Source of the DNA: Schistosoma haematobium
Taxonomy: Eukaryota > Platyhelminthes > Trematoda > Strigeidida > Schistosomatidae
DNA length: 64,000 nucleotides
NCBI RefSeq assembly: GCF_000699445.3
Contig: NC_067200.1
Span: 9,546,450 to 9,610,449, forward strand
Direction of reading: 5' to 3'
The notes below the pieces were generated by a model. The model was not told the origin of the DNA. It saw only the letters and a list, made by a program, of their open reading frames with translations, and ran no database searches. The number at the start of each line of letters is the position of its first letter. Positions within the stretch are counted from its first letter, which is position 1. A program made the translations under genes and the position numbers. This document shows, one piece after another, positions 38,891 to 54,700 of this stretch.

Positions 38891-40015
38891 GGCTGTGGAT
38901 ATGGGAGGTAGTGATTGATAGATAGGGAATAATTCAAGAATGGTAAAACGTATATTAATGGTTCATAGGTCAAAATAAGGCTCATAATAAGAGGAACACT
39001 AATATGAATAGTTTAGTCATTTAACAATTATACGATAGAAATATACGCATAGTATTGGTCCATAAATGGGTTCCAAAAGTTACCAATCATTATTCTTATC
39101 GGGATATAATAGTTATATAAACTCTATCGCTTTTATATAAATTGATGTTGTAACGGCTTTGTTGTGAAAGTTTGCAGAGGATGTAAATGTCTTAAATAAG
39201 GCAATAACAATGGAGTGATCTAAACCATTCAGATTATTATTAATAAGTCCAAGAACTTCAGTTCTTGGTCTGAAGTATAATATTATCCAACCATTGAGAC
39301 CATCTCGATTGATTTAAGGTTTCCGGTATTGTAGATTTATAATTGTAACCTTTAAGGTTCTAACATTTATATTTGGAAGGAGAGATTATTGTAATTCTCA
39401 TGTCGCAAAGTCACAACAGAAGACTAGTGCGAATGAAAATTTAATGACCCTTCACTACAATGACTTCTATACATTAAAGATTTTAACTGGATATCAGGGA
39501 TATCTATTTGGAAAAATCAAAAACATCTTTCTAGTAATTCCTAGTTTCAATTGATTGTCTAACTAAGGTCAATCATAGATGAAAACAAAGATTTTTTTAG
39601 ACATGATGAATGTCATTATTTAATTCACTGTGCTTTATCATTAATTTAATCAATCGGAGTAAAAGTTCGAGTTATGTGAAGATATTATAAATGATTAGTG
39701 TTGTAGTTAGTCAATTGACGATAATATATTAGGAAGAAATGGATAAAGATTTTAAGTAGATTCGAATTCATTACTCACTATCATAGTCAGAATTATGTCA
39801 GTTGAGTTATTAAGATCTACAATGACTTACTGTAGGACATGTTTACACTTGCTGATTATAAATTACTAAACACTGTCTTGCTGTTACAATGTGAGCATTC
39901 AACTAAACGTCTCGACATCGTCGGACACTTTAATTGTTATTGGGAGGTATGAAGTAATCGGCAAGAATTTATAGTTATTGACTAAATATTAAATTATTTT
40001 AGCTTGTAAGTGACA
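38890..40015. other. No gene recognised
   Basis: AT-rich sequence. The part nearest 40015 may be a decayed 5' part of the gypsy element that follows, but I could not identify an LTR, primer-binding site or gag. Confidence 0.4.
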
Positions 40016-40019
40016 AATC

Positions 40020-42239
<2,220 letters not shown>

Positions 42240-42240
<1 letters not shown>

Positions 42241-43180
42241 GAACAGAACTAACCATTCTGTAAATATCGTTTATACGCTACGGCATGTGTTTGAATTTAT
42301 CTTCATTTTTTTCGCCCGCATTGTGTCCTTATGCACATACGAGTGTGACTTAACATGCATCTATATATCCTTTTTTCTCTCCTAGGACGGTTGGAAAAGT
42401 CGAAAAAAGAAAAACGAAGTTCACGATGAACCGAAATTTTCATTGTACATTGTTTCTCTACTATATTGTGCCAAATGGCATCTTATAGTAAGGAAAGACG
42501 ACCAGACGCTGCTGAATATAGCAAGCTATCAGAAGAGTGTTGATCAACGACAAACTCCTTGGGTTTAAACTTCTGGCTGGTCACGTCTTAGGGTCATCAC
42601 TGCCAAACGTAGTGAGAAGTTATCTGTAGCGGTGAAAAAAACCAAAATCAATAGCTCTGTAAGTGTTCGACGTTTGATGCTGACCACATTAGTTTTAATG
42701 GACTCACCTAACTGAAGGAGCTAGGTCAAGCATTCGCACCAGATCACGAGTGGGTATACTTCTCCTACAACCACTAATCAGTTTAGATCAGTCACTTCTC
42801 GATATATTGATAACCTATCAAATATGTTTTCTGATTTCACTGGGTTGATAAATTTCGATTAAAGAATCTGCTACTGGTTAAGGTGTTGTCAAAATCCAAA
42901 TTCTGGTGTCATCTTCAGGTTCATATTCTTTATGGTATTTATATGATGTTTCAGAGCTCGACAAAGTTAGTCGTCGTAGAAATGTGGCGAATTGATTGTT
43001 TATTTAAACTACCTAAATACTCACTAATAAATTACATGATATTAAAAATAATGTACTTTCAGATGTTTATTACTTTGGATACTAGAACACTGACAAACAG
43101 AAGAACATAAACTTAAACTGTTTCATCGAAGATGTTAATATAGTGAAAAAAAATTGTAGTTCTGCTCAGAATCACAAAAA
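42240..43180. other. No gene recognised; probable 3' region of the gypsy remnant
   Basis: Follows the integrase C-terminus. I see no intact ORF of interest and could not place an LTR. Confidence 0.35.
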
Positions 43181-43184
43181 CAGC

Positions 43185-43888
<704 letters not shown>

Positions 43889-44400
43889 CAGTAGATATAA
43901 TGGTTTATTCATCTTTTACTGTTGGTAATCGGAATTTTCTGCTTATTCTTTAATTGTTGATTTGTAAACATTAACCTAATAAGAACAATACGAATGAACA
44001 AAATGAATGAAATGAATAATTAAAGGACTCAATTAAGAAGATGCAATCAGGTTCATTGATAATTTATTCGTATATCATGTGTATATACATTAATAAGTTA
44101 AAACCGATTTTGTATTTCTATCTTTGTCTCTGTATCTATCAGTAATAGTATCATAACGTTTGAAAATGGCAAATTATTATTGTACTTTAATCGTACTGCA
44201 TTCAAGGTTATTTTGAAATTGATTCATATGATTGTGTCTTCATTACTAAGAAATTCTTTATTATCTTTAATGTGATATAAGACATTGATATGGTTTATTA
44301 AAGTGAATTTCTAAAATGAATCAAAAAATACCTTATCGAATATTCATACCTTGTTTTCATAGTCTTTACTATAGTTCTATTTATTCATGACAAATTATTT
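43889..44400. other. No gene seen
   Basis: AT-rich, no recognisable coding or repeat structure. Confidence 0.5.
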
Positions 44401-44404
44401 GGCA

Positions 44405-44610
44405 ATTTAGTATTATCAGTATGGGATAGTGAAGATCCAGGACATTTGGTCGCATGTGAGAACGCTTAATTCCGCGAGCGGGATCGTGGATGTGAACACT
44501 TCTGAGGTGCCCCACAATAGGATGAAACGGCCGTCCAGTGATTCCAAGTTTTCAATGGTGGTCTAGCATCAATCGGTTCATGATCTCAATCAAAAACTTA
44601 GTATTAAGAA
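44405..44610 (+). repeat. SINE-like element with mutated hammerhead
   Basis: A partial tRNA-like segment, then CTGAGGT (core A changed to T), GAAACGGCCGTC, CAGTGA and the family tail ending 'ggttcatgatctcaatc'. Confidence 0.6.
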
Positions 44611-45420
44611 AATAAGCCTAAGAGATAGCATTGAAAATTAAACAAATGACAAATAATATAATTCATTGTGAAATTACTGTCGGTTTATTGAACTATTTGT
44701 AATCATAAGTATCTTGCTGACGGTCATACGGATACTGACTTAAAACATGAAATAAGGCAAAGATGTTCAAATAATGATCTTAAACATGCTATTTGCTGCT
44801 TCATACTTAACATAAATATGCAAATGGATATTAATTTAGTAAATCATCTTTATTCACTGACAGCTAGATACAATGAACGTAAGCATATATTAGACGGTGT
44901 CTAGTGAAGGTTGGCTTAATCTTTAAGTTCTGTTTTCTTAAAGATTAACTTCAGTTGCGATTCAATTAAAAATCAGGATGCAGTGGATAAGTATGTCGTC
45001 CTAGATAAAGACTTTTCACAATCCTATTATAGATTGAACTGAGGACCTTCAGGTCCCTTCGAGAAAGATTAACCACTAGAACAACTGGATAAGTGTCTAA
45101 TGGGACGATTTCAACTCCGGTTCACTTGTGATGTACCGTCACCATCATCCAATGCCATTTCTGAAATTTCTTTATTCCCGAGATGTCTGAATTATTCAAG
45201 GATTGCGCGGGAACATATAATTATTCGACAAATTTTTAAGAATAAGAAGCGTTATATCCGATCGAAGATTAAATTACGAGTAACTCCTGAGACATTTTAA
45301 TTGACTAATATTATCTATACATTCTTATGGTATAATTATTCAATAATTAGATTATGTATATTTATATTCCTCTTATTATAAGCTTTATTTTGACCTATAA
45401 TTATTATTGTACGATTTACT
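44610..45420. other. No gene recognised
   Basis: The open frame at 45100-45300 has no recognisable motif and overlaps what looks like a degraded tRNA-like repeat segment at about 45040-45100. Confidence 0.4.
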
Positions 45421-45740
45421 GTTCTTAAGCTATGTTCGGTTTATTAACTACTGCTTCCCACGTTCACGGCCACATTTTGGCTTTATTGTGTACAAATGAT
45501 ATTTCCTATTTTATGGTGCGTTGTGGTCTGTTTGATTGGTATATAAACCCAGTATGTCTGAAACAAATGATTGGATTCGCATAGTGGAAGCTGGTATTGG
45601 TGTTCTGGGCTCAAGTGGACGGGTCAGGCGGACATAGGACCAATAAGGCGCTAGGCTGCTCATACCGGTCGAACGTCATTGGTTTGGCACAGTTCTAAGA
45701 TTGCATAAGTCGTATTTTGATTGGTCGACAAATCACATAA
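45420..45740 (+). repeat. LTR-like dispersed repeat, copy 2
   Basis: Contains 'ggtatataaa' at 45539-45547 followed by 'agtatgtctgaaac', then 'tggaagctggtattggtgtt' and 'tgggctcaagtgg'. The same succession is seen, inverted, at 38740-38880 and 48090-48240, and partly at 52275-52350 and 57650-57800. Confidence 0.5.
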
Positions 45741-46089
45741 TAAAAGCCGGACATAAACTCATAACAAGAACTTCATGTAATAGGCACCAAGACTTTCACC
45801 TAAATAAAGTTGACATAAATGGAAGTATATTAAATACTGAGACCGAACAGATGGTTTGTAATGTGACAGGAACACAAATGCTATTCGTAATGCGATATTC
45901 ATCTGCGCACACATAGTATTCATAACTGCGAAAAAGGGCGTTTGATAGAGAAGTAAATAGATTTGTCTAGTAAAACCACTCTGAGATTTATGCTGAAAGC
46001 TTCGTCTATTTATGAAGCCTTAGCAACTGAGTTCAGGTTTCAAACAATAATAATGCGACGACCTACTAACTATTTGTAAGTAGGTAATT

Positions 46090-46310
46090 AAAAATGTTAT
46101 CTCACAACAGACCCGGTTGAAATCCACTAGTCACTGCTACTCACTAGAACTTCAAGAGAAACCTTTTGAAGCCAGTCACTAGTGAGCGTATGATGATTAT
46201 TATAAGAAAGGGACTTTGTGGATATTATAGTAATTTAATAGTTGAGTTCAAAAGTCAACCTGGTCGTTTCGTCCTAGTACGAGACTCCTCAGCAGTGCGT
46301 ATCTAAAGAT
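46090..46310 (-). repeat. SINE-like fragment with truncated hammerhead
   Basis: The minus strand reads GCACTG, CTGAGGA, a GTCT...GGAC stem and GAAAC, then diverges before the cleavage triplet. It joins a flanking module also seen near 30240-30360. Confidence 0.55.
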
Positions 46311-47920
46311 ATCATAGCTTATTGATACAAGCCGTATTATTAGTAGTGTGTTAAGATTTTAGTGAACCCTGGTTAAAGATTGTTATTACTGCATATTTGA
46401 TAAATATTCTTGATTGGCCTTTGCAACTAACCCAAACATTAATTGAATCCTAGCGAATTGAGTTCAAACAATAGAACATCACAACAACTAGACTCATGTG
46501 TTTTGTAAAGGGTTAGTGTTACGTTCTTGATTTGTTTACTCAGCAATATACAAAAGATAACTTCTCGCAATCTTGATTCAGTCCTTGAACGATAAACTAA
46601 CTGGTTTAACCTCGAGGCTAGAAATGTGTGAGTTCGAAGGGAAACTAACTTCCTTTTGTAGAGAGGAAGATTATCTAATCAGCTGACTGTTTGACAAGCG
46701 CGTGCGAGAAAAGACGAGTCAACTGGAGAACTACATTTTTATACCTGATCTCGATTAGATATATAAATAGATAAGACGACCATAACGCACAAACAATTAG
46801 AGAAATACAATACAACCATGTACGCAAATCCTATTATTCGTCCTTGCTGCGCCCTTATGCGATTTGACTATAAATGTAATTGCCCACTTTTCGCATCTCC
46901 GCTACTAATTCGTTCGATGTGCTTATAGCTTTGTGATCTGCGCTATCCGCTAATAAATTGTAGTTGCCGCTCCTCATTACCTTCTGATTTTAAACACCAT
47001 TGAAGATTTGTATTATAACGGTTATCAAGGTGATCGATTAACGAAGCACAGCCACCACAGTATGGGTTTTTTCAGTCGTGATCGGATCGAGTACAATAGA
47101 AAACTAATCTACTTCCAATCATCGCCTTCTAATTTGTTGCTGGGTTAGAAAGGGCTCGAGTACCAATGTGTTAAGATATTAGGTATTGTTCACAGGTCAG
47201 TTTGTTGATTCTCAAAATAGGTCGCCGGTCCTACTGCGATATGGGTGAATCAAAATCCCAACTCTGCAATATTGTACGCAATATGTTTAGCCATAAAAAT
47301 CAGCATTGCTAAAAATATGACACGGTTCATTTATTGCAGTAAGTTTTTCCGCATATTGATTGATTAGTTCTCTTTTTTAATAGCAATACTACCATACTTC
47401 AACTAAAACATCAAGAAATACAATTGAATCATCGGACTAGCTATCAGTACAAGTCATTATAACAACTAAATATGTATATACACAGCATAGATAGATTTCT
47501 TATAGATAATCTACTTGGTACATAGAATGATGAAATGTTAGGCAGTTGACTAGAAAACCTGGAAATAATTTTCGCGGAAGTTAGCACTCAATACCGAGTC
47601 ATACCTTATCTCTAGGGAACTAATGGTTTTCACTGTAACTCATAGATTAGTTACTCCGTTTCATTCTGAAACATTACTAGTAAGCTACTCAAGCTGTGGA
47701 TGAGTCTTGTATGACTGAGGTAGTAGTCAATGTTAAACCTATCTACTTTTCTACTGCTGATTGAATTCAGTCAATCAAGTTGCAGTTTGACCAGTCATCG
47801 AAGCGACTTTATTTCACGTGTACTATAATGGATATAGTACGTGATCAAGGGTAGATTATATAATAGTCAACATTCATCACCAATAAAGAATGGTGAATAG
47901 TCATTTATTCAGTTAACAAA
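46310..47920. other. No gene recognised; possible decayed LTR sequence
   Basis: Two 'tgttaagat' motifs (about 46349 and 47168) and tracts of higher GC around 46830-47000 hint at an old LTR element. No coding domain could be read, so I do not name it. Confidence 0.25.
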
Positions 47921-47924
47921 ACTC

Positions 47925-48250
47925 ATCAGACCGCAGGTGCATCCACTCTTTGTGTTCTCTCAAATCCTAGTCTCCTTGTTGTAACGAGTGGATTGCAGTT
48001 TATACGCGCAGCGTATTTATCGATCGCTTTTGTGACACGTAAACACGTAATGAACGACCTCGAGTCCCGAATGGCCCTGCTTCGCTGTTTACCCCTGCCA
48101 GTTGAGTCCAGAACGCAAGTCTCGGCCTCTGAGATATGAATCATTATATTTCAGACATACTCTATTTATATACCAAACAAACAAACCACATCGTACCATA
48201 AAATAGAAAACAACATTTACACAATATTTAACAAGCGAAACAAATATCCA
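47925..48250 (-). repeat. LTR-like dispersed repeat, copy 3
   Basis: On the minus strand a 'ggtatataaa' box is followed by 'agtatgtctgaaa', an 'aggccgagacttgcgttctgg' segment and a GC-richer tail. Partner of copies 1 and 2. The 72-codon open frame inside it is not supported as a gene. Confidence 0.5.
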
Positions 48251-48349
48251 CCAATAGGGAGTGGACATTTAAAGTCCAAGGTCACTGTTAGACTTAACAT
48301 GATAATTATTGGTATATTCCTCTGCATCCCTAACACTCTTGAATCCTCA

Positions 48350-48570
48350 TTGTCTCTTTATTTCTCTTTTCAAACTTATTACACTGGATTACACTCTTTA
48401 AATAACATCTTCAAACCCTAATCTTTCCGATTACTGTTTATACTCTTACCGCCTCTACCACTACGTGATTTGTGTCGACAACTGCATCTCTGTGCAAATG
48501 TGGTGTGGCAACTCGAAGTGATGTATGTACGTGCGAAGTTCTACGTTGTTACTGACTGACTGACTTTATT
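48350..48570 (+). repeat. Dispersed repeat, retroelement 3'-end-like, copy 2
   Basis: Runs from 'cactctttaaataacatctt' through 'aaccctaatc' to a (TGAC)n end at about 48551-48563. It matches the reverse complement of 58180-58350 over its length. Confidence 0.7.
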
Positions 48571-48859
48571 TTTTCACATGAATTCTTTCCATTCAATGGA
48601 AAAAGAACAAACATTTCTATTTAATAAATATGATTTACAGATATTTACAAAATAAAAAAACACACACAAATACACCATTCTATCATGGATTTGTACAGAA
48701 ATAATATTTGAATCAAACAATTGCTGATATTATTTCTTCTTTTTTCTAACAATAAGATTACCTAAAACACAAGGGAAAATAAATAAACAGTAATGTATTA
48801 TTATTATTATCCAATGGTGTTAATGCATAACTTCAATCGATCCATGATCTCTAGTAACC

Positions 48860-49090
48860 CTTCATCAATTGTTTGAGGTGGTGTCACACCCGACACGGAC
48901 TGAACTCCACAGGTCATAGCTTCTCACTAGAACTTCAGGAACATGATTATTATCAGTATCGGGATTTCTGGAGGAGTCCCATTCTAGGACGAAACGGCTA
49001 TACAGTGCTTCCAGGTTTTTAATGGTGGTCCAATTTAAATCGGCTCGTGAATTCAACTGTGAAAATACTACAATCTCCACAAATCCCCAT
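48860..49090 (+). repeat. SINE-like fragment, hammerhead 5' part lost
   Basis: A flanking module joins directly to GGAGTCCCATTCTAGGACGAAACGG; the cleavage side is mutated (CTATAC). It ends in the family tail. Confidence 0.55.
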
Positions 49091-49780
49091 ATTGATAATC
49101 TTAACTCATTACTAGATACCTGGATTTGAGCAACGTTCTAAGTGTATGGGCTAAAGATGCTAAGCAGCTGTTCAAATAGAACTAACTGAAGTGGAATTCA
49201 CAATTTTCACAAAGTGGAAAGCATCAATTCAAAGGGCCACTCATTCCAAAACAAATTGAAAAGTATCAGATGAAATTACTTTGCAAATGAGGCGAAATAT
49301 ACTTTTCAGTCAATAATTGACTTAAAATAAACATAAACTTTAAATGAGGCACAGAACACTAATAGTCTGACAATTAAAAGGTCCAACTAAACGAGTTAGT
49401 TTGGACATACATGAAAAAAAACAAATAACTGATGCATATTTTGGAACCAAAATTCGTAGAGGTTTTACATGACTAAAGTATGTTTTTTTCAGTTTTGCTA
49501 GTGGGATATCTGCAGTATGAGAAATCTTGACTAGATATATTTCAACAATTGGTTTGATGGATAACCATGAAGTATTCACTTTGTATAATATTTCAACCTG
49601 ACTGTAGATAGCAATGTGCATCCACAACACTGTAACAGGGGATCACACCCAGGTGCTACAGTCTAGCATGCCAGCATCAAACCTTCAGACAGCTGAGCCA
49701 ACGGTGTCGATGACTAACTGCAACTGATCAATGATATTGTGGAACCATTTTTCATAATTTTCGATGGGTATCTGCCTCAC
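49090..49780. other. No gene recognised
   Basis: Minus-strand open frames at 49340-49630 and 49685-49888 show no known motif and no splice context I trust. A direct-repeat relationship to other loci was not seen. Confidence 0.35.
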
Positions 49781-49789
49781 ACATAGACG

Positions 49790-50225
49790 GTTTAGCTCCA
49801 CTGACAAAGGATATCTAAAGTAGCTTCCACATACCCAGCTACAGTCCAGAGTAGGGAGAGTCCGCATTCCCACTCCGAATGCTTTCATATAGCCACTGTC
49901 AGGAACGTCCTACTCAGTACGGAGGTGTTGTTTACGAAACTGAGAGGAAGAAAAGAAAATGTCCGGCATTCTAAGTGGATTGATAGATATGGAGGATCCA
50001 AATAGGGAAGTCAGAAATCTCTGATTCCAAACCAATGGTGCACATGGGCTCCAGAATCCTGAGGGAACAAGTGGTGTACGAAACTATTGTTGATCACCGA
50101 CTAACATGGGACTGGATCTTCTAACATTGCTCTACTACCTAGTGTAGTAAACCTCTAGGTCAAAGGCTCGTGGAGTGGCGTTCTAAGAAAACCATCTGTT
50201 TCGACTTGGGCACCTGGACAGTATT
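49790..50225 (+). repeat. Dispersed repeat D, copy 1 (divergent)
   Basis: Shares 'ggtgttgtttacgaaactgagagg', 'ttccaaaccaatggtgcacatg' and 'aagaaaaccatctgtttcg' modules, in order, with 51741-52255 and with the interrupted copy at 53283-53427 plus 55573-55860. Confidence 0.7.
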
Positions 50226-50347
50226 CTAGCCCTCACATAGGTCAGATGACAAAGTGTGGTACCTTTTTATACCGTGACTCCTACCGTTTGTGTATTGAAA
50301 TAAGCATCAATTCATGAAAACATGTTACACTATGAACATTATGTTTG

Positions 50348-50731
50348 TCACTTGAAGTACTTACTTTTGAATGCTTTTTTGACAACTGATTTGTTAGATT
50401 TTTCATTGACTTCTAATTTCTTTTTACGTTTCTTTTCAGTTCCTTCATCTAATTGAAATTTAACCATTTTAGAATTTATTGGTTTTTCATCAGTATTAAT
50501 TTCATCTTGTGTTGACAATTGACCAGCACGTTTCATACCTTCAAGACAAATAGCACGATGTGTTTCACGTTCAGCTTCATTCGCTAAACGTCGAGCTTCA
50601 TGTTCAGCACGACGTTTTGCACGAATTAGTTCACGTTGTCTTAGACATTCTGATTGATGAGCTAATTCAGATAGTGTACGTGTTTGCCAACGATGATATA
50701 AAACTGTACCAGTGTTTACACCTTCTTCTAT
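50348..50731 (-). CDS. PPAN: PPAN exon 5 (terminal)
   Basis: Acceptor TTTTAACCAG, stop TGA at 50350-50348. Begins IEEGVNTGTVLYHRW, the end of the Brix domain, then a long Arg/Ala/Glu-rich probable coiled coil and a Lys-rich tail (KKRKKK, KKAFKSKYFK). No canonical AATAAA in the 70 nt beyond the stop. Confidence 0.93.
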   Translation of the reverse strand: MEEGVNTGTVLYHRWQTRTLSELAHQSECLRQRELIRAKRRAEHEARRLANEAERETHRAICLEGMKRAGQLSTQDEINTDEKPINSKMVKFQLDEGTEKKRKKKLEVNEKSNKSVVKKAFKSKYFK

Positions 50732-51657
50732 CTGGTTAAAATTTAAAGAAAAAATTATTAACAAACAATATGAATTACGGTTTAATTAACTCGAGCAAAA
50801 TCAAAATGTCTGTTTAAACAAAAAGGATTTTAGAGACGTCATTGGATGTTTAAGAGAAAACATAATCATAATCGAAAAGTTAAATTATTGTGTGTATAGT
50901 GTAAGTGAAAATTGATTTCCATACCGTGAAGGTGTACTGAATAGAACACGGGTGCTTAATTCGCAAAATTTGCATCAATTGTCTCAAAATGACTCAGACT
51001 TCATTGTTCTTGCATTTTCATACAAATTCCATTCTGTTTCCATTCTTTACTGTTCGATCCTCTTGCTGCCAGAGATTCTGTTCCTGATTAACGTCATATA
51101 CTACTTATGTCGATAATAAGTAGCACACACCACAAATGCCCGAACACCGAATACCGTGCAATGCTAACCGGTGTTGGAGATGGTTGGAAGAAGGTTAGGG
51201 AGGCAAAACCAAAACGTGGCATCAGTGCTTGAAGTCACTAACTTCTAGCTTGAGCCATGTTGGTAGATGCAGACTACTTGGTTGGGGTCCGCGTGACTAT
51301 TGTAACCAATGGTTGGAGGCTCTTGGTGACATCGCTCAGAATCGGTCACAATGGCGTCAGTGTATACACTCTCTGTCTTCTCTTAAACTAAGAGATTAAA
51401 ATCGCTTCATATCTTTCTTTCTACGAACTAATTCTTTCTTCCTGTAATATATCTTTAAAGCAATCTTTCTTTTATATATTACCACCTCTGAATTAACCAC
51501 TTATATGAATCCGGTGTCCATCTTGTGTTAATGAGGTATGGCAACTTGGACCGATGCATATATTTGCCTGGTCCTACGTTGTGGCTGACTGACACACCAC
51601 AAAAGGTGATTGTTGTATCCGAAGAAGATTCAATTATGGGTAACTGCTTACCACCTC

Positions 51658-51725
<68 letters not shown>

Positions 51726-54700
51726 ATACCTGTCAAGTAACTAGATAAATGAATAGCCCCCAAATGCCCTGGTACGACCGAGAAAGGGAGAGTCCGCTCT
51801 CCCTCTAGAAATGCTCTCACATGGCCACGCGTATATAGCCTCTGCTAGGGAAGTTTTACTTACTGCGTTCTCACACCAGGAGTGTTGTTTACGAAATTGA
51901 GAGGACGAAAAGTGAATGTCCGGAGCATTAACCGGGTCGGTGAACACGGTGAGTCCACCTAGGAGAGTTGGAAAACCCTAATTCCAAACCAATGGTGCAC
52001 ATGAACTCCAGGATCCTGAATAAACAAATGGCGTATGAACCAATCGTTGGTCACCGGCTACCATGGGACTGCATCTCCTTACGATGCTCCACTGCCTTGT
52101 GGGTCAGACCTTCAGGTCGAAGGTTTGGGGTGTGGCCCTCTAAGAAAACCACCTGGTTCGGTCTGGGCAGCCAGACAGTACCACAACCCTTACACATATC
52201 AAGTGAGATTTGTGTGGCGCCACCATGTACCAAAATCGATGTGTTCAAATAATAATAATAACGTCTGTACAAAATACACGATTCATAGAGTAGGAGCTGA
52301 TATTGGTTTTCTGGACTAAACGGGAAGGGCTTGGTGTGAAGGACAAATAAACATTCCGAGTTGATATAAGACAACCAGTGTTTTTAGACGCACCTTTGGT
52401 TTAGCCTTTCAGTACATCGAGGTTCTCAATAGAGGTCTAAGATCGGTTTGTGATGTAAAACTATGAAAACTTCATTATCTCCACAAAATCCTGTACTGAT
52501 ATTGAATATATTTTAGAAATATACCTTTTCTTGGTTAAACTTTTTCGCTACATTTTGTAGTAAACGATTCTTCTCGAACTTAACACAATTAGCTCATTTG
52601 ATGATATTGAACTGTATGAAAGAATAGTTTGATCTGTCCAATCACTCGATAAGAATACTGATATCTAACGTTGATGGCATAGTGTCGGTTGCTATGTCAA
52701 GCCCACACAGCTTATTCTACCTTCTGGACAGGCCAATCTATTCATGCTTCATCAGTCACATTTTGACCTCGTTAATTATTCGCTTATCAACCTTGACTGT
52801 ATTTGCGTGAGTGAATGTGTGTGCATTTGTCATTTTACTCATCACATGTCTGTAACTTATTTTTGTCTGACAAATATAAATTCACACTTGGCTAGATCGA
52901 GTTGGCTAATATGTCTTCTCCAAACCGTTTTGATCACTCTCTCCCTCGCTCCGATTATCTTTTTCGATCAACGATTGTATGAAATATAAGTATTCGAAAT
53001 CAGTTCTCGTATTTAACATATTCAATTATGTTATTCACTAACGCAATCTAAGTCGATGATTATATACGAGGATTGGCCGCATGTATATATCAATAACGAT
53101 CAGCACATGATATGAAAGGAGATACTGGGCCATAAAAATAGTTCAAAATGACAGAATGAAAAGATACGTATGAAAGAAAAGCGAAACTCAAGGTCTAGAG
53201 CAAGAGAAACGAAGTATCTATGTACGACACTGTAACCAATTCTGCGTCATGTTATCGAATGTTTTAAACTACTGATTGTGGTTATTATACGAGTCTCCAA
53301 ACGCCCTGGTACAGCTGAGAGTGGGAAGCGTCTGCCCTCCCTATCGAAATATTCTCGCACGGCCACGTGTATACAGCCTCTGCCAGGAAGTCTTACCCAC
53401 TGCATTCTCACACCAGGAGTGTTGTTTATTTATTTATTTATTTGGACACATGAATATTGGTACAGGGGAGCGCCAATATATATGCGCCACACAAAACAAC
53501 GAAAATTCGAGAGGAATACAAAAAAGCTAAGGAGCGCAACAAAAAAGAGAGAAAAATAACGAAGAGATTGGTGTAGGGTAATGTGCTAGTAATCAGGGAA
53601 CGCAAAGGTACAATCGGAAGAAATCTTTCAGGTAAGGAGACAGAACCACTTTTTATGAAGAAAGTAAAGAAGGTTACACCAGGATCGCCACTGGCTTCTA
53701 TTCTGAGCCATATCTGATAACGTCTCTAGCCACTGTGTAGCACCATCTCTCAGACCCCAACCAGGGAGTCGTGAAGAACCAACACAAGCCAGTCCTTTGC
53801 AGCTTTCTTTCATGCCACGACACCATGTCATGCACTGACCACCTCTCCGCTTCTTCCAACCAGTCCCAGAGTCGGCAAATAATGCACGACGTGGAATTCT
53901 CTGGGACGACATTCGGAGAACATGTCCAAGCCACCGAAGTCGGTGTTTCAAGATGGTGACACCAATTGAGTTATCATCTCTGTGCCCGAACACACGATGC
54001 CGAACCTCTGCATTACTGACATGGTGTTGCCACTGAATGTCAGCAATCCTTCGGAGACAGCGATGATCAAACACAGAGAGTCGTCTAACGTCCTCAACTC
54101 GGAGAGGCCAGGTTTCACAAGCATAGAGCAAAACTGCTCTCACCGACGCGTTGTAGATCCGGCCTTTTACAGCCAGACTAACATCACGAAGGCGCCAAAG
54201 GTGGCCCAGATTGGCATAAGCCACTCTGGCTTTCACTATTCGTGCATTGATCTCATCACTCACACCCCCACCAGCACTTATGCAGCTACCCAGATACACG
54301 AACTTCTCAACTACGTCTATCTGCACACCGTCCAGGGTGAGTACAGGATTAGAATCCTGCCAGTCTTGTAGAAGTACTTTGCACTTCGAAGGTGCAAAGC
54401 ACATACCATACCTACGGACATTGATTGCCAACTGATTAAGTGCGGATTGCATGCCTTGGGCATTATCGCACAGTAAGACAATATCGTCCGCATACTCAAG
54501 GTCGAGAAGTCTTTCTCCAGGCAACAGATCCACACCACCATTACTTACATTCATCAGAGCTGTTTCCAGAATGTCATCGATGGCAAAGTTGAAGAGGAAT
54601 GGTGAGATTGGGCAACCCTGCCTAACCCCACTGCTCGAATGGAACAATGGAGAGAGGTGGTTGTATGCCCTCACTCTGCCTGAGGTGTTTTTATACACGG

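Noticed and set aside
49340..49888. Minus-strand ORFs of 96 and 67 codons as exons of PPAN or another gene
   Set aside because: They lie beyond the PPAN stop codon, show no motif, and lack convincing splice sites.
53982..54371. Plus-strand ORFs over the LINE (also 54451-54825 and 55005-55445)
   Set aside because: Antisense shadows of the reverse transcriptase frames.
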